From an uncultured Prevotellaceae bacterium (GTDB taxonomy: Bacteria > Bacteroidota > Bacteroidia > Bacteroidales > Bacteroidaceae), in contig ONFA01000003.1 in assembly GCA_900316975.1 (NCBI GenBank), positions 1 through 64,000 on the forward strand: 64,000 bases of DNA. Reading direction: 5' to 3'. Below are positions 19,068 to 27,886 of this stretch, piece by piece. The position numbers were made by a program, and so were the translations under genes. Position 1 is the first letter of the stretch. Each line of letters starts with the position of its first letter. Under the pieces are notes generated by a model. That model ran no database searches. It was not told where the DNA came from and was given only the letters and a program-made list of their open reading frames with translations.

Positions 19068-19880
19068 CTACTTGAATAGTGATTCGTAGAACTGATCGTA
19101 TGCTTCCTTAAGTTTCTCAGCCTTAACGGGCTTGAGGATGGGAAGTCCTAATGACTTGGCATATTCCACGATAGAAGGATTGACTTTCTTGTTCTCTAAG
19201 ATGACGCCGTCTGCAAATTTCACGCCAATCTTCTCCAATTCCGTGTGTCCATACACCTCCCCACAAATATCTTTGATGTCGTCGTAGTGTGCATCCTTGT
19301 ACTCCACAAACTTGGCTTTGTCTGCTCCGAGGTCTCTCTCAAACTCTTTGGCTGATACCTCCATCACAACTTTTGTGTCGCGGAATGACGGTTCGTCGCT
19401 GTATGCCTGCTTGATGTAGAATGGTGCCAATGCAGCAACCCATCCGTAACAATGGATGATGTCGGGACGCCAGCCTAATTTCTTGACAGTCTCCAATACA
19501 CCACGTGCATAGAAAATGGCACGTTCTCCATTGTCAGCATATTCTTTTCCTTCTTTATCTGTCAAGATGCCTCGTTTCATGAAATAATCGTCATTGTCGA
19601 TGAAATAGATTTGCATTTTCGATGCCGAAAGGGTGGCAACCTTGATGATGAGCGGGTGGTCGGTGTCGTCGATGATGAGGTTCATACCCGACAGGCGGAT
19701 GACTTCGTGCAACTGGTTGCGGCGCTCATTGATGTTACCCCATTTCGGAGAGAATGTTCTGATTTCATGTCCGAGTTCTTGGATGGATTGAGGAAGAATG
19801 CGACCTTTCAGGGAATGTTCATTCTCTGGGACGAAAGGTTCAATCTCTGTTGTGATAAATAGTACTTTCTTTGCTTCCAT
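19068..19880 (-). CDS. Glycogen/starch synthase, GT5 catalytic domain only
   Basis: A 270-residue protein matching only the N-terminal half of glycogen synthase: KVLFITTEIEPFVPENEHSL at the start and PDIIHCYGWVAALAPFYIK in the middle. The C-terminal nucleotide-sugar domain of a full-length enzyme (about 480 residues) is absent, and the next gene is not a missing half. Such short versions are common in Bacteroidetes, so this is probably a normal family member, not a truncation. Whether it makes glucan is unclear. A -7 box TACCTTTG lies at 19919-19926. Confidence 0.8.
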   Translation of the reverse strand: MEAKKVLFITTEIEPFVPENEHSLKGRILPQSIQELGHEIRTFSPKWGNINERRNQLHEVIRLSGMNLIIDDTDHPLIIKVATLSASKMQIYFIDNDDYFMKRGILTDKEGKEYADNGERAIFYARGVLETVKKLGWRPDIIHCYGWVAALAPFYIKQAYSDEPSFRDTKVVMEVSAKEFERDLGADKAKFVEYKDAHYDDIKDICGEVYGHTELEKIGVKFADGVILENKKVNPSIVEYAKSLGLPILKPVKAEKLKEAYDQFYESLFK

Positions 19881-19918
19881 GCTTAATAGTTCTTCCCGAT
19901 AGAATACGGAAAGTTATG

Positions 19919-19926
19919 CAAAGGTA
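19919..19926 (-). promoter_or_regulatory. -7 box TACCTTTG for the GT5 / DUF4270 unit
   Basis: Exact box on the minus strand 38 bp before the ATG at 19880; no clear -33 TTTG. Confidence 0.5.
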
Positions 19927-19973
19927 CAAATTTTTCTGGAGATATGGGCGTTTTTTTGTTTTAATTAATAATT

Positions 19974-20819
19974 TTAGGCCTCAAATGGAAGGCTGTATTG
20001 GTGGTTTGTCACTTCACCGAGTTGGAAAGGACCGGTAGGAATCTTGCGGCGTAACACGTCAAGCGTGAAGTCCACACCTGCAATGATTCCATAACTGCGA
20101 AGAATTGTTTCCACCGTCTTTCGTGCCAGTTCTGGGTGATTGTTCTCCTCGCTCAGATGGCAGAGCCACACGTTTTTGAGGTCGGTATGGAAATTTTCAG
20201 CAAGCGCTGAAGCCGCTTTCTTGTTCGACAAGTGTCCGTGTCCGCTGACAATACGTTCTTTTAGCATCTCGGGATAACGTCCTTGGCGCAACATCTCTTC
20301 GTCATAGTTGGCTTCGAGAATGAGATGCGTACTTTTTAAGATATACAGCTTCACGTTTTCAGTCACATCGCCAACATCGGTCATGACCGTGAAACGGTAG
20401 TCACCCACTTCGATGAAGTAGCCGACATTTTCAGATGCGTCGTGGGGAAGGGAAAAGGCGGTGATGCGGAACTTGCCAATTTCAAATGGTTCTTCCTTGT
20501 CGATGTGGTGGCGGTTTTCCACGGGAATCTTCACGGAATTCTGCCAATTGCGATCCATTCCTTCATGGATGAGGGATGTGGTATAGACTGGGATGCCATA
20601 TTCCTTGCTGAGTTTGCCAGTTGCCTTGATGTGGTCAGCGTGGTCGTGGGTGATGAGCATGCCCTTCACCTTGCCGATTTTCATCCCGTATTCCAACATG
20701 TTCTTCTTGAAACGACGGATGCTGATGCCACAATCGATGATGATGGCATCAGTATCTGTCGCCAGATAGTAACAATTGCCGCAACTGCCGCTTCCGAGGC
20801 TGAAAAAGGTCAGTTGCAT
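19974..20819 (-). CDS. Metallo-beta-lactamase fold hydrolase, WalJ/YycJ-like
   Basis: A 281-residue cytoplasmic protein with the zinc-binding motif THDHADH (His58, His60, Asp62, His63) and an N-terminal SLGSGSCGNCYYL typical of WalJ/YycJ. Later metal ligands include VMTDVGD and SGHGHLSN. In Firmicutes, relatives act as exonucleases or affect cell-wall control; the role in Bacteroidetes is not set. It follows aspS after 3 bp and is likely co-transcribed with it. Confidence 0.85.
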   Translation of the reverse strand: MQLTFFSLGSGSCGNCYYLATDTDAIIIDCGISIRRFKKNMLEYGMKIGKVKGMLITHDHADHIKATGKLSKEYGIPVYTTSLIHEGMDRNWQNSVKIPVENRHHIDKEEPFEIGKFRITAFSLPHDASENVGYFIEVGDYRFTVMTDVGDVTENVKLYILKSTHLILEANYDEEMLRQGRYPEMLKERIVSGHGHLSNKKAASALAENFHTDLKNVWLCHLSEENNHPELARKTVETILRSYGIIAGVDFTLDVLRRKIPTGPFQLGEVTNHQYSLPFEA

Positions 20820-20822
20820 TGT

Positions 20823-22586
20823 CTATTGTTCTTTAGGCAAATTAAGTGCAATGAAATCTTCGTCTAATTGTTTCTGATCCACAAATGATGGAGCATCCAG
20901 CATCACATCGCGTCCGCTGTTGTTCTTGGGGAAGGCGATGCAGTCGCGGATGGAGTCGAGACCAGCAAAGATGCTCACCCAACGGTCGAGCCCGTATGCC
21001 AAACCACCGTGTGGAGGTGCGCCATATTTGAAGGCATTCATCAGGAAACCAAACTGCTCCTGTGCCTTCTCAGGTGTGAAGCCGAGAATTTCAAACATTT
21101 TGGCTTGAAGTTTCGGGTCGTGGATACGGATGGAACCGCCACCCACTTCGATGCCATTGCACACCATGTCGTAGGCATCGGCACGTACGGCTGCAGGATC
21201 GGTGTCGAGCAGGTGAATGTCCTCATCCATCGGGTGTGTGAACGGATGGTGCATCGCCATGAGGCGCTGCTCTTCGTCACTCCACTCAAACATCGGGAAC
21301 TCAGTCACCCACAAAAGGGCAAACTTGTTCTTGTCTCTCAAACCGAGACGTTCGCCCATTTCCAGACGCAACTCGCACAACTGCTTGCGGGTCTTCATGG
21401 CATCATCGCCAGAAAGAATCAGGATGAGGTCGCCTGGGTTGGCCTGCATCTTCTCCTTCAAGGCTTGCAGGTCTTCCTGAGTATAGAACTTGTCAACCGA
21501 TGACTTCACCGTTCCGTCTTCCTGCACGCGGGCATAAACCATGCCCTTGGCACCAATCTGCGGACGCTTCACCCATTCGGTCAGTTTGTCGATGTCCTTT
21601 CTTGTGTAAGAGGCACAACCTGATGCACAGATACCGCCGATGTAGGCAGCATTGTCAAACACGGCGAATGTGCCCTTCTTCAGTACATCGTCCAGTTCTA
21701 CAAACTCCATGCCGAAACGCATGTCAGGCTTGTCGGAACCGAAACGCTTCATACATTCAATCCACGGCAGACGGAGGAAGTCGCCTTCAATCTCCACTCC
21801 TCTCAACTCCTTGAACAGATGCTTAGCCATGCCTTCGAAGGTCTGGATGATGTCTTCCTGAGTAACGAACGACATCTCGCAGTCAATCTGTGTGAACTCT
21901 GGCTGGCGGTCGGCACGGAGGTCTTCATCGCGGAAGCACTTCACGATTTGGAAGTAGCGGTCAAAGCCAGCCACCATGAGTAGTTGCTTCAGTGTCTGAG
22001 GCGATTGGGGCAGGGCATAGAACTGTCCTGGATTCATGCGTGATGGCACGATGAAGTCACGCGCACCTTCGGGAGTGGAACCAATCAGCATTGGAGTCTC
22101 CACTTCGAGGAAACCGAGGTTGCTTAAGTAATTGCGCACCGCGATGCAGAACTTGTGCCTCAACTCCAGATTCTTTCTGACAGCGTTGCGGCGTAAGTCC
22201 AGATAACGGTATTTCATGCGCAAGTCATCGCCACCGTCAGAATTGTCTTCAATCGTGAACGGAGGGGTGATGGATTCGTTCAGCACTGTCAGTTCGCTCA
22301 CCTCAATCTCGATGTCGCCCGTCGGGATGTTCTTGTTTTTGCTGTAACGCTCTGCCACCGTGCCTGTCACCTGAATCACGAACTCGCGTCCCAGTTTGTT
22401 TGCCTGTTCGCACAGCGGAGCATTTGTCTCCTCGTTAAACACCAGTTGCGTGATGCCGTAACGGTCGCGCAAATCAACAAAAGTCAGCGCACCCATCTTT
22501 CTTGTGCGCTGCACCCATCCAGCAAGCGTCACCTGCTTGCCTGCATCGGAAAGTCTCAACTCTCCGTTGGTATGTGTTCTATACAT
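20823..22586 (-). CDS. aspS: Aspartate--tRNA ligase
   Basis: A class II aminoacyl-tRNA synthetase that charges tRNA-Asp. The 587-residue protein has the N-terminal OB-fold anticodon domain ([20 protein letters not shown]), motif 2 ([16 protein letters not shown]), the bacterial GAD-type insertion, and motif 3 (GLAYGLDRW). Length fits bacterial AspRS. A TAACTTTG box lies 30 bp upstream. It is first in a unit with the WalJ-like gene. Confidence 0.97.
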   Translation of the reverse strand: MYRTHTNGELRLSDAGKQVTLAGWVQRTRKMGALTFVDLRDRYGITQLVFNEETNAPLCEQANKLGREFVIQVTGTVAERYSKNKNIPTGDIEIEVSELTVLNESITPPFTIEDNSDGGDDLRMKYRYLDLRRNAVRKNLELRHKFCIAVRNYLSNLGFLEVETPMLIGSTPEGARDFIVPSRMNPGQFYALPQSPQTLKQLLMVAGFDRYFQIVKCFRDEDLRADRQPEFTQIDCEMSFVTQEDIIQTFEGMAKHLFKELRGVEIEGDFLRLPWIECMKRFGSDKPDMRFGMEFVELDDVLKKGTFAVFDNAAYIGGICASGCASYTRKDIDKLTEWVKRPQIGAKGMVYARVQEDGTVKSSVDKFYTQEDLQALKEKMQANPGDLILILSGDDAMKTRKQLCELRLEMGERLGLRDKNKFALLWVTEFPMFEWSDEEQRLMAMHHPFTHPMDEDIHLLDTDPAAVRADAYDMVCNGIEVGGGSIRIHDPKLQAKMFEILGFTPEKAQEQFGFLMNAFKYGAPPHGGLAYGLDRWVSIFAGLDSIRDCIAFPKNNSGRDVMLDAPSFVDQKQLDEDFIALNLPKEQ

Positions 22587-22615
22587 ATTATATATGTGTT
22601 ATTTTATTTCTTTTG

Positions 22616-22623
22616 CAAAGTTA
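22616..22623 (-). promoter_or_regulatory. -7 box TAACTTTG for aspS
   Basis: Exact TAnnTTTG match on the minus strand, 30 bp before the aspS ATG. Confidence 0.5.
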
Positions 22624-22753
22624 ACGATTATTTTTGAGTTAAATGATAAGATAGGAGAGGAAACTGAAAAAAAACAATTAAAGGGCACAATGTTGTGAAA
22701 ATAATCTGTAACTTGGTAGGTGAGAACAACAAACTATTTCTTTCAATGACCAT

Positions 22754-22798
22754 CAAAAACGGGCACTCAGCCCGAAATGATATGTGCTGAATGCCCGT
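22754..22798 (-). terminator. Rho-independent terminator of tamL
   Basis: Arms ACGGGCACTCAGC (22759-22771) and GCTGAATGCCCGT (22786-22798) pair with one mismatch; on the minus strand the stem is followed by TTTTT. The rest of the aspS-tamL gap shows nothing else. Confidence 0.75.
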
Positions 22799-22853
22799 AA
22801 TATGATGCGTTGGGTGCGTGAAATGTGAAGCACACCGTGCCCAAAACTTCTCA

Positions 22854-25151
22854 TTAGAATGGTAGTCCCACAGCGAAATGGAAGGCAAAGTCACGGTCGA
22901 AGTCGTGATGAAGGATGGGGTAGTGTTTTCGTCCGGTGTAGGCAGGGTCGATGGCTTTCATGCCGGCATCGAAGCGGACGATGAAGAAGTTGGCATCCAT
23001 GCGGAGACCAATGCCGTAACTGAGGGCTATTTCTTTCCAGAATGTGCCGAAACGGAACTCGCCACCAGGTTGGTCTTTATATTCTCGGATGGTCCAGATG
23101 TTGCCAGCATCGACAAAGGCGGCTCCGCTGAATTTCCAAAACAGTTGGGCTCGATATTCGAGGCTGAGGTCAAGTTTGATGTCACCTGATTGATTGAGGA
23201 AGTTGATGCCCTTGTCTTTACCGTTATAGGTGCCGGGACCAAGTGAACGCACAGACCAACCACGCACACTGTTGGCTCCACCGGCAAAATAGCGTTTCTC
23301 AAAAGGCAACTGGTCGGAGTTGCCATAGGGATAAGCAATACCTATAGCACCATGAAAGGCAACGGAGTTATTTTTGTCTATGCGGATACTCTTGGAATAG
23401 TCAAAGTCACCGCGTACATATTGTGCAAAGGCAGTTTCGCAGAAGGTGTACTGGCCTGCACTATTCCGTTTGCCATTCGCCAAACGGGTAATGGCATTCA
23501 GCACATTTCCAGATGTCTCGATGTTAAAACGTACCGTGTAGGCATTCTTTCCGTAAGTCTGTTCACGTGCTCCGAGCGAATTGTATGAATAGGTGTAGCC
23601 CATCTTGGTGATGAGCAGGTTCTCGTAGTTATATTTCAGAATGGCATTTGTCCTGCCCAAAGAGTCGAGGTACTGCTCCTTGAAAGTTTTCGAAATCCAA
23701 GGCATATAGACGTAGTTTACTTCCAGCAGGTCGAAGCGATGTTGCACCCGTTGGTTGGTGTTGTTCCATCTATAGCGCCATGCGGCAGTGAGCACGCGGC
23801 GTTGAAACTCAGGACGGTTTTGCAGGTTATACTGTAAGGCAATTTCAGATGAAGCATTGTGCTCTGTTCCCCATTCACGTTTCACATAGGGAAAGAGGAG
23901 CATAGGAAATCCCAAAGTGGACTCTGCACCCAGTTCCACGTAGTTGTTTCCGTCGTATCCTTCCAGTCCCGTTATGGCTTCGTAGGCACCGCGGATCTTG
24001 AACGTGAACGATTCAGAGCCTCGGAAGAGATTCTTGTTCTGATAAGAGGTGGAGAGAGCCGCACCGAGGTCGCCTGCCGAATTGGTCGCCTCCACATCAA
24101 AGCCGAATGAGTGGGGTCTTGCATGATTCACGATGATGTTGCAATCGAGCGTGTCACTACCGGGACGTTCTGTTAAGTTGATGTTGGAGAATGAAATGGC
24201 ACCAAGGCGGGCGTAGTTGGTGTAGGTACGGCGATAGTGGTTATCGTTGTATAGTTCGTCGGGACGCACCAAAGAGTGACTGATGAGCAGTCGCTTGCGG
24301 AAGTGCAAGTTCTCTTGATACAAAAAGTCGTACCCCTTATAATGTATGCTGTCTGTCGGTTCATTGGGATTGGTCACGTCTGTCAAGAATTTTACGGTTC
24401 CAATCGTGTATTGCTTGTGTTCTGTCGCTTCAGTCCGTCCGTTGTCTTGTTGAAGTTTCACTCGCATCTGCACATCCACCTCGGTCGAGTTTCGTGCCGT
24501 GTCAGCACTGAAACGGATATCATCTTTCGTGAACTTGTAGTAGCCATTGTTTCTTAGATGAGCGGCAATACGGTTCCTTTCCCCGTTCAAGGCTGTCACC
24601 TCAAAAGGTAGCCCTGTCTTCAACAAGGAGTTTGTGGTGTCTTCCACCATGATGAAATGTCGGAGTCCTCGGTCTTCCACGATGCGGTGTATATTCCGGA
24701 TGGTGTATCGTTCTTTGGGATGTACATTATAGAGCACATTCATTTTTTTCCCTTTCACCATCTTGAATTCTTCTACTTCCGCTTTCATATATCCCGCATT
24801 GTTCAGAACCTGTTCGATGTCGTTCTTGGTTCGTTCTGATTTTACGCTGTCATACAGCACAGGTGCTTCACCCAGTTTGCGCCAGAATCGGCATGATCGT
24901 TTTGTTGTGTCCGTGCCCGACAGCATATAGATTTTCAAGGGCACCCTTGCTCCAAACCATTTGGAGTTGGTTTGTTGGGTAACATAATCTCCTAATCTAT
25001 AGGTCTTCATCACCTCTTCGTCATCGCAAGTCACAGCCACTCCTGTCAGCATATGTTCTCCTTCAGGGATGTACTTTTCTACAGAACATGCTCCGATGAG
25101 CATGCTCAACAAGATGATGATGACATATATATAAGTATAATGGAGTTTCAC
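22854..25151 (-). CDS. tamL: TamL: lipoprotein variant of the BamA/TamA outer-membrane assembly family
   Basis: A 765-residue outer-membrane protein with lipobox LIGAC near residue 22, POTRA-like domains in the first half, and a C-terminal 16-strand type barrel with the conserved loop phrase KRYFAGGANSVRGW. TamL is the Bacteroidetes lipoprotein form of TamA and is thought to help insert outer-membrane proteins together with a TamB-like partner, which is not in this window. It is divergent from the SpoU methyltransferase, sharing a short promoter region filled by a 7-bp repeat. Confidence 0.85.
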   Translation of the reverse strand: MKLHYTYIYVIIILLSMLIGACSVEKYIPEGEHMLTGVAVTCDDEEVMKTYRLGDYVTQQTNSKWFGARVPLKIYMLSGTDTTKRSCRFWRKLGEAPVLYDSVKSERTKNDIEQVLNNAGYMKAEVEEFKMVKGKKMNVLYNVHPKERYTIRNIHRIVEDRGLRHFIMVEDTTNSLLKTGLPFEVTALNGERNRIAAHLRNNGYYKFTKDDIRFSADTARNSTEVDVQMRVKLQQDNGRTEATEHKQYTIGTVKFLTDVTNPNEPTDSIHYKGYDFLYQENLHFRKRLLISHSLVRPDELYNDNHYRRTYTNYARLGAISFSNINLTERPGSDTLDCNIIVNHARPHSFGFDVEATNSAGDLGAALSTSYQNKNLFRGSESFTFKIRGAYEAITGLEGYDGNNYVELGAESTLGFPMLLFPYVKREWGTEHNASSEIALQYNLQNRPEFQRRVLTAAWRYRWNNTNQRVQHRFDLLEVNYVYMPWISKTFKEQYLDSLGRTNAILKYNYENLLITKMGYTYSYNSLGAREQTYGKNAYTVRFNIETSGNVLNAITRLANGKRNSAGQYTFCETAFAQYVRGDFDYSKSIRIDKNNSVAFHGAIGIAYPYGNSDQLPFEKRYFAGGANSVRGWSVRSLGPGTYNGKDKGINFLNQSGDIKLDLSLEYRAQLFWKFSGAAFVDAGNIWTIREYKDQPGGEFRFGTFWKEIALSYGIGLRMDANFFIVRFDAGMKAIDPAYTGRKHYPILHHDFDRDFAFHFAVGLPF

Positions 25152-25174
25152 GAGTGAATTTTGAAAAATCTTTG

Positions 25175-25182
25175 CAAAGGTA
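25175..25182 (-). promoter_or_regulatory. -7 box TACCTTTG for tamL
   Basis: Exact box on the minus strand, 24 bp before the tamL ATG. Confidence 0.5.
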
Positions 25183-25188
25183 GGAAAA

Positions 25189-25220
25189 AGTTAGGAGTTA
25201 GGAGTTAGGAGTTAGGAGTT
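25189..25220. repeat. Perfect heptamer array AGTTAGG between two divergent promoters
   Basis: Four exact copies of AGTTAGG plus AGTT. It fills the space between the -7 boxes of tamL and the methyltransferase gene, exactly where both -33 boxes should be. Confidence 0.85.
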
Positions 25221-25226
25221 TTTTCG

Positions 25227-25234
25227 TACCTTTG
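25227..25234 (+). promoter_or_regulatory. -7 box TACCTTTG for the SpoU methyltransferase
   Basis: Exact box 16 bp before the ATG at 25250. The open frame's TTG at 25232 is inside this box, so it is not the real start. Confidence 0.55.
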
Positions 25235-25249
25235 TACAAAATATGTGGA

Positions 25250-26017
25250 ATGATTAGCAAGAACAGAATTAAGTATGTGCGTTCGCTGGAGATGAAGAAG
25301 TATCGGAAGGCGGAGGGTGTGTTTGTGGCAGAAGGTCACAAACTGGTGGGTGATTTGCTGGGTGTATTTGAATGTAAATACCTGGCCGCCACCAGTGAAT
25401 GGCTGTCTGTACATGAAGCATGGATTGAGCAGAGGAAGAATCGTGTGGAAGTGGATGAGGTGACGGAGGAGGAACTTCGGAGGGTGAGTTTTCAGGAGGC
25501 ACCACAGCAGGTGCTGGCGGTGTTCCGGCAACCCAATTATGAGGTGGACGTGAACGAGGTGGTGTCGCGACAATTATGTCTGGCATTGGATGATGTGCAG
25601 AATCCTGGCAATTTGGGCACGATTGTGCGATTGGCTGATTGGTTCGGCATCGAGCATATCTTCTGTTCAAAAGGATGTGCCGACATCTACAATCCTAAGA
25701 CAGTGCAGGCAACGATGGGGGCAATGGCGAGGGTGAAAGTGCACTATGTGGATTTGCCTCAAATGTTGCACGGGTTGGTGGAAGATATTCCTGTGTATGG
25801 CACCTTTTTGGATGGAGATAATATGTATCAGAAGGAGTTGGAGAATCGGGGTGTGATTGTGATGGGAAACGAGGGGAAAGGGGTGTCGAAGGAGGTGGAG
25901 GCATTCGTAACGGAACGCCTTTATATTCCGAACTATCCAGTGGGTAGGGAAACGTCAGAGTCGCTGAATGTTGCCATTGCTACAGCCATTGTATGCGCCG
26001 AGTTCCGAAGGAGATAG
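25250..26017 (+). CDS. TrmH/SpoU family RNA 2'-O-methyltransferase
   Basis: A 255-residue cytoplasmic enzyme that uses S-adenosylmethionine to methylate ribose in rRNA or tRNA. The SPOUT motifs are visible: DDVQNPGNLGTIVR (motif 1), VIVMGNEGKGVS (motif 2) and IPNYPVGRETSESLNVAIAT (motif 3). The N-terminal substrate-binding domain (FVAEGHKLVGDLL) is present. Exact target is not evident. The start at 25250 is chosen because upstream codons overlap the promoter. Its last 63 bp overlap an antisense small gene. Confidence 0.9.
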   Translation: MISKNRIKYVRSLEMKKYRKAEGVFVAEGHKLVGDLLGVFECKYLAATSEWLSVHEAWIEQRKNRVEVDEVTEEELRRVSFQEAPQQVLAVFRQPNYEVDVNEVVSRQLCLALDDVQNPGNLGTIVRLADWFGIEHIFCSKGCADIYNPKTVQATMGAMARVKVHYVDLPQMLHGLVEDIPVYGTFLDGDNMYQKELENRGVIVMGNEGKGVSKEVEAFVTERLYIPNYPVGRETSESLNVAIATAIVCAEFRRR

Positions 26018-26203
26018 AACTTGCCTTGTGTGATAGGCTTCTCTACCACGGATGATGATGGTGCCTCCCAGCCATTCAGTCATGGGGAGTTCGCCTTCAA
26101 GTGGATAGTGATTGACCACTAAATGCTCAAAGAGTTCGACAACATGATTGTTGTGGAACTCTTTTTCGTTGACATAAACTCTTGATGCAGCAACTCTTCT
26201 CAT
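25955..26203 (-). CDS. Small hypothetical protein, overlapping the methyltransferase gene in antisense
   Basis: An 82-residue frame starting MRRVAASRVYVNEKEF. It looks like real protein in its first 60 residues (VVELFEHLVVNHYPLEGELP, then TEWLGGTIIIRG) and recalls small conserved Bacteroidetes proteins found near DUF4296 genes. The last 20 residues are read antisense to the end of the SpoU methyltransferase gene, which suggests that the original stop was lost and the frame now runs on. No function is known. Downstream of it there is no terminator. Confidence 0.5.
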   Translation of the reverse strand: MRRVAASRVYVNEKEFHNNHVVELFEHLVVNHYPLEGELPMTEWLGGTIIIRGREAYHTRQVLSPSELGAYNGCSNGNIQRL

Positions 26204-26208
26204 GTGTT

Positions 26209-26238
26209 TTAACCTTGACTTTAACCTTAACCTTAACA
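26209..26238. repeat. Hexamer tract TTAACC
   Basis: Five 6-bp units (TTAACC, TTGACT, TTAACC, TTAACC, TTAACA) just before the ATG of the 82-residue gene. Confidence 0.55.
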
Positions 26239-26279
26239 GATTTCTCCTAAACAGGGGAGTAGGAGGGGGCTTTCTCTGC

Positions 26280-27242
26280 TTACTTTCTTCTTCGTGGTCC
26301 TATCTTGTTGGGGGTACGAACTGATGGTGCGGCTTGTATGTTGATGTGTTCGCCAGATTTGTTTTGTTGGCGAATCTCTTCGGGAGAGAGACGTCGCTCA
26401 ACGGGTTTTGGCAGTGTGTCAGTTGTCACGGAGTCAGTTTTCACACTATCAACTACTTCCTCCACCTTCTCTGTCTCTTTCTCATGCATACGAATCAAGG
26501 AAATATTGTCGATGAGACAGAAATTTCGGGTGCTCTTCTTTCCTTTATAATAGAAGAATCCTGTAATGCTCTTGATGTCCTCGTCTTTGCTCGTCTGCAA
26601 AGTCAGTTGCTGAAGTCCGTTGCTATTGATATTGCGTGTGGTACCGATGTGTTTGCCATTGGTGTAAAGCACGCTCAAACCTACGTAAAGGCTAACGTCA
26701 TAGTCATTCCTGCTTTCTTTGATGAATAGGGGAACCAGGGTTAGAATGAATTGGTCTTGTCGGCGAAAACTGGTATCGGCATGAATGGTGAAACTCTCTT
26801 TGTTGAGCAATTCCTTGTTGCGTAGGGTAAGGAGTTTAGCTGAATTCCAGAGGTTGGTCGTGTCACCTCCTGTTGCAAAAATCGCCATCATGTCGTTGTT
26901 TCCATTCACCAACTGAATCTCTTCATTCACGGCAGTGTAGCGGTCTTTCAGATTGTTGTAAATCTTATGAAGTTCCTTGGTGTGACGATTGTAATAGGCA
27001 ATGGACGACTCGAACTGTGCCTCAGTGATGCCATACTTCTCAAAGACGGCATTGATGTAGTCTTGTGCCTTTTCTTCCCGTTCGTCAGCGGGAAGTTCAT
27101 CGATGATTCCTTGCATGAGGTGGTAGTCATACAGCACATCCTCCATTTTTCCACGTGACAGCACGTCCTCGGGACGGTCGTCACATGCCGTCATAAGAAG
27201 CATGAAGAGAATGGTAACTGGTATGACGAAACGGAATCTCAT
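26280..27242 (-). CDS. DUF4296 lipoprotein
   Basis: A 320-residue exported lipoprotein with lipobox LMTAC and the DUF4296 signature LSRGKMEDVLYDYHLMQGI followed by an alpha-helical domain. The C-terminal third is low in complexity and rich in Val, Thr and Glu. Function unknown. It follows lspA after 14 bp, which fits because its maturation would need LspA. Confidence 0.82.
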   Translation of the reverse strand: MRFRFVIPVTILFMLLMTACDDRPEDVLSRGKMEDVLYDYHLMQGIIDELPADEREEKAQDYINAVFEKYGITEAQFESSIAYYNRHTKELHKIYNNLKDRYTAVNEEIQLVNGNNDMMAIFATGGDTTNLWNSAKLLTLRNKELLNKESFTIHADTSFRRQDQFILTLVPLFIKESRNDYDVSLYVGLSVLYTNGKHIGTTRNINSNGLQQLTLQTSKDEDIKSITGFFYYKGKKSTRNFCLIDNISLIRMHEKETEKVEEVVDSVKTDSVTTDTLPKPVERRLSPEEIRQQNKSGEHINIQAAPSVRTPNKIGPRRRK

Positions 27243-27256
27243 GATGCAATCAGATG

Positions 27257-27883
27257 CTAATTTTTCTTGAGTTGGTATTGGCTAACCAATTTGTGGTAAA
27301 ACAACAGCAATGCTACGATACCACATGAGATGGCAGCGTCTGCAAAGTTGAAGATGGGGGAGAAGAACACGCAATGCTGTCCAGGATAGAAGGGCATCCA
27401 TGTAGGCATGTCCCATTCTACGAGAGGAAAATAAAACATATCGACCACTTTCCCATAGAGGAACTCGCCATAGCCATATCCCCAAGGTTGGAACTCTGCC
27501 ACTTGGGGGTGGGGAGGATTGTTGAAGATGAGTCCGTAGAAAAGGCAGTCGATGATGTTGCCAGCCGCTCCGGCAGCAATAAGGGTGAGGCAGACGATGT
27601 ATCCAGTGGGTCTTCGGTGTTTGATCTCGCTGTAGATAAACCAGCCGATGAGCACGACAGCCACCACGCGGAAGAGAGTGAGGAAGAGTTTTCCACCCCA
27701 CAGTTCCCAACCGAATGCCATGCCGTTGTTCTCCACAAAGACGAGGCTGAACCATGATGTGATCTCGATGCGTTCACCCAGATACATGCCCGTCTTGACA
27801 TTGACCTTGATGATTTGGTCAATGACAAGAACGGTCATGAAAAGGATGATGGAAAGGATATATTTGTTCTTTCTCGACATCAT
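27257..27883 (-). CDS. lspA: Lipoprotein signal peptidase (signal peptidase II)
   Basis: An inner-membrane aspartic protease that removes the signal peptide from lipoproteins. The 208-residue protein has four membrane helices and the catalytic pair Asp112 (AAGNIIDC) and Asp182 (FNFADAAIS). About 45 extra residues between them (LIFNNPPHPQVAEFQPWGYG region) are typical of Bacteroidetes LspA. It is 3 bp after ileS and upstream of DUF4296. Many relatives carry a DksA-type gene between ileS and lspA; it is missing here. Confidence 0.93.
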   Translation of the reverse strand: MMSRKNKYILSIILFMTVLVIDQIIKVNVKTGMYLGERIEITSWFSLVFVENNGMAFGWELWGGKLFLTLFRVVAVVLIGWFIYSEIKHRRPTGYIVCLTLIAAGAAGNIIDCLFYGLIFNNPPHPQVAEFQPWGYGYGEFLYGKVVDMFYFPLVEWDMPTWMPFYPGQHCVFFSPIFNFADAAISCGIVALLLFYHKLVSQYQLKKN

Positions 27884-27886
27884 GTG

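Noticed and set aside
19068..19880. Truncated glycogen synthase pseudogene
   Set aside because: Frame is intact with promoter and close neighbours, and GT5-only proteins of this length are usual in Bacteroidetes.
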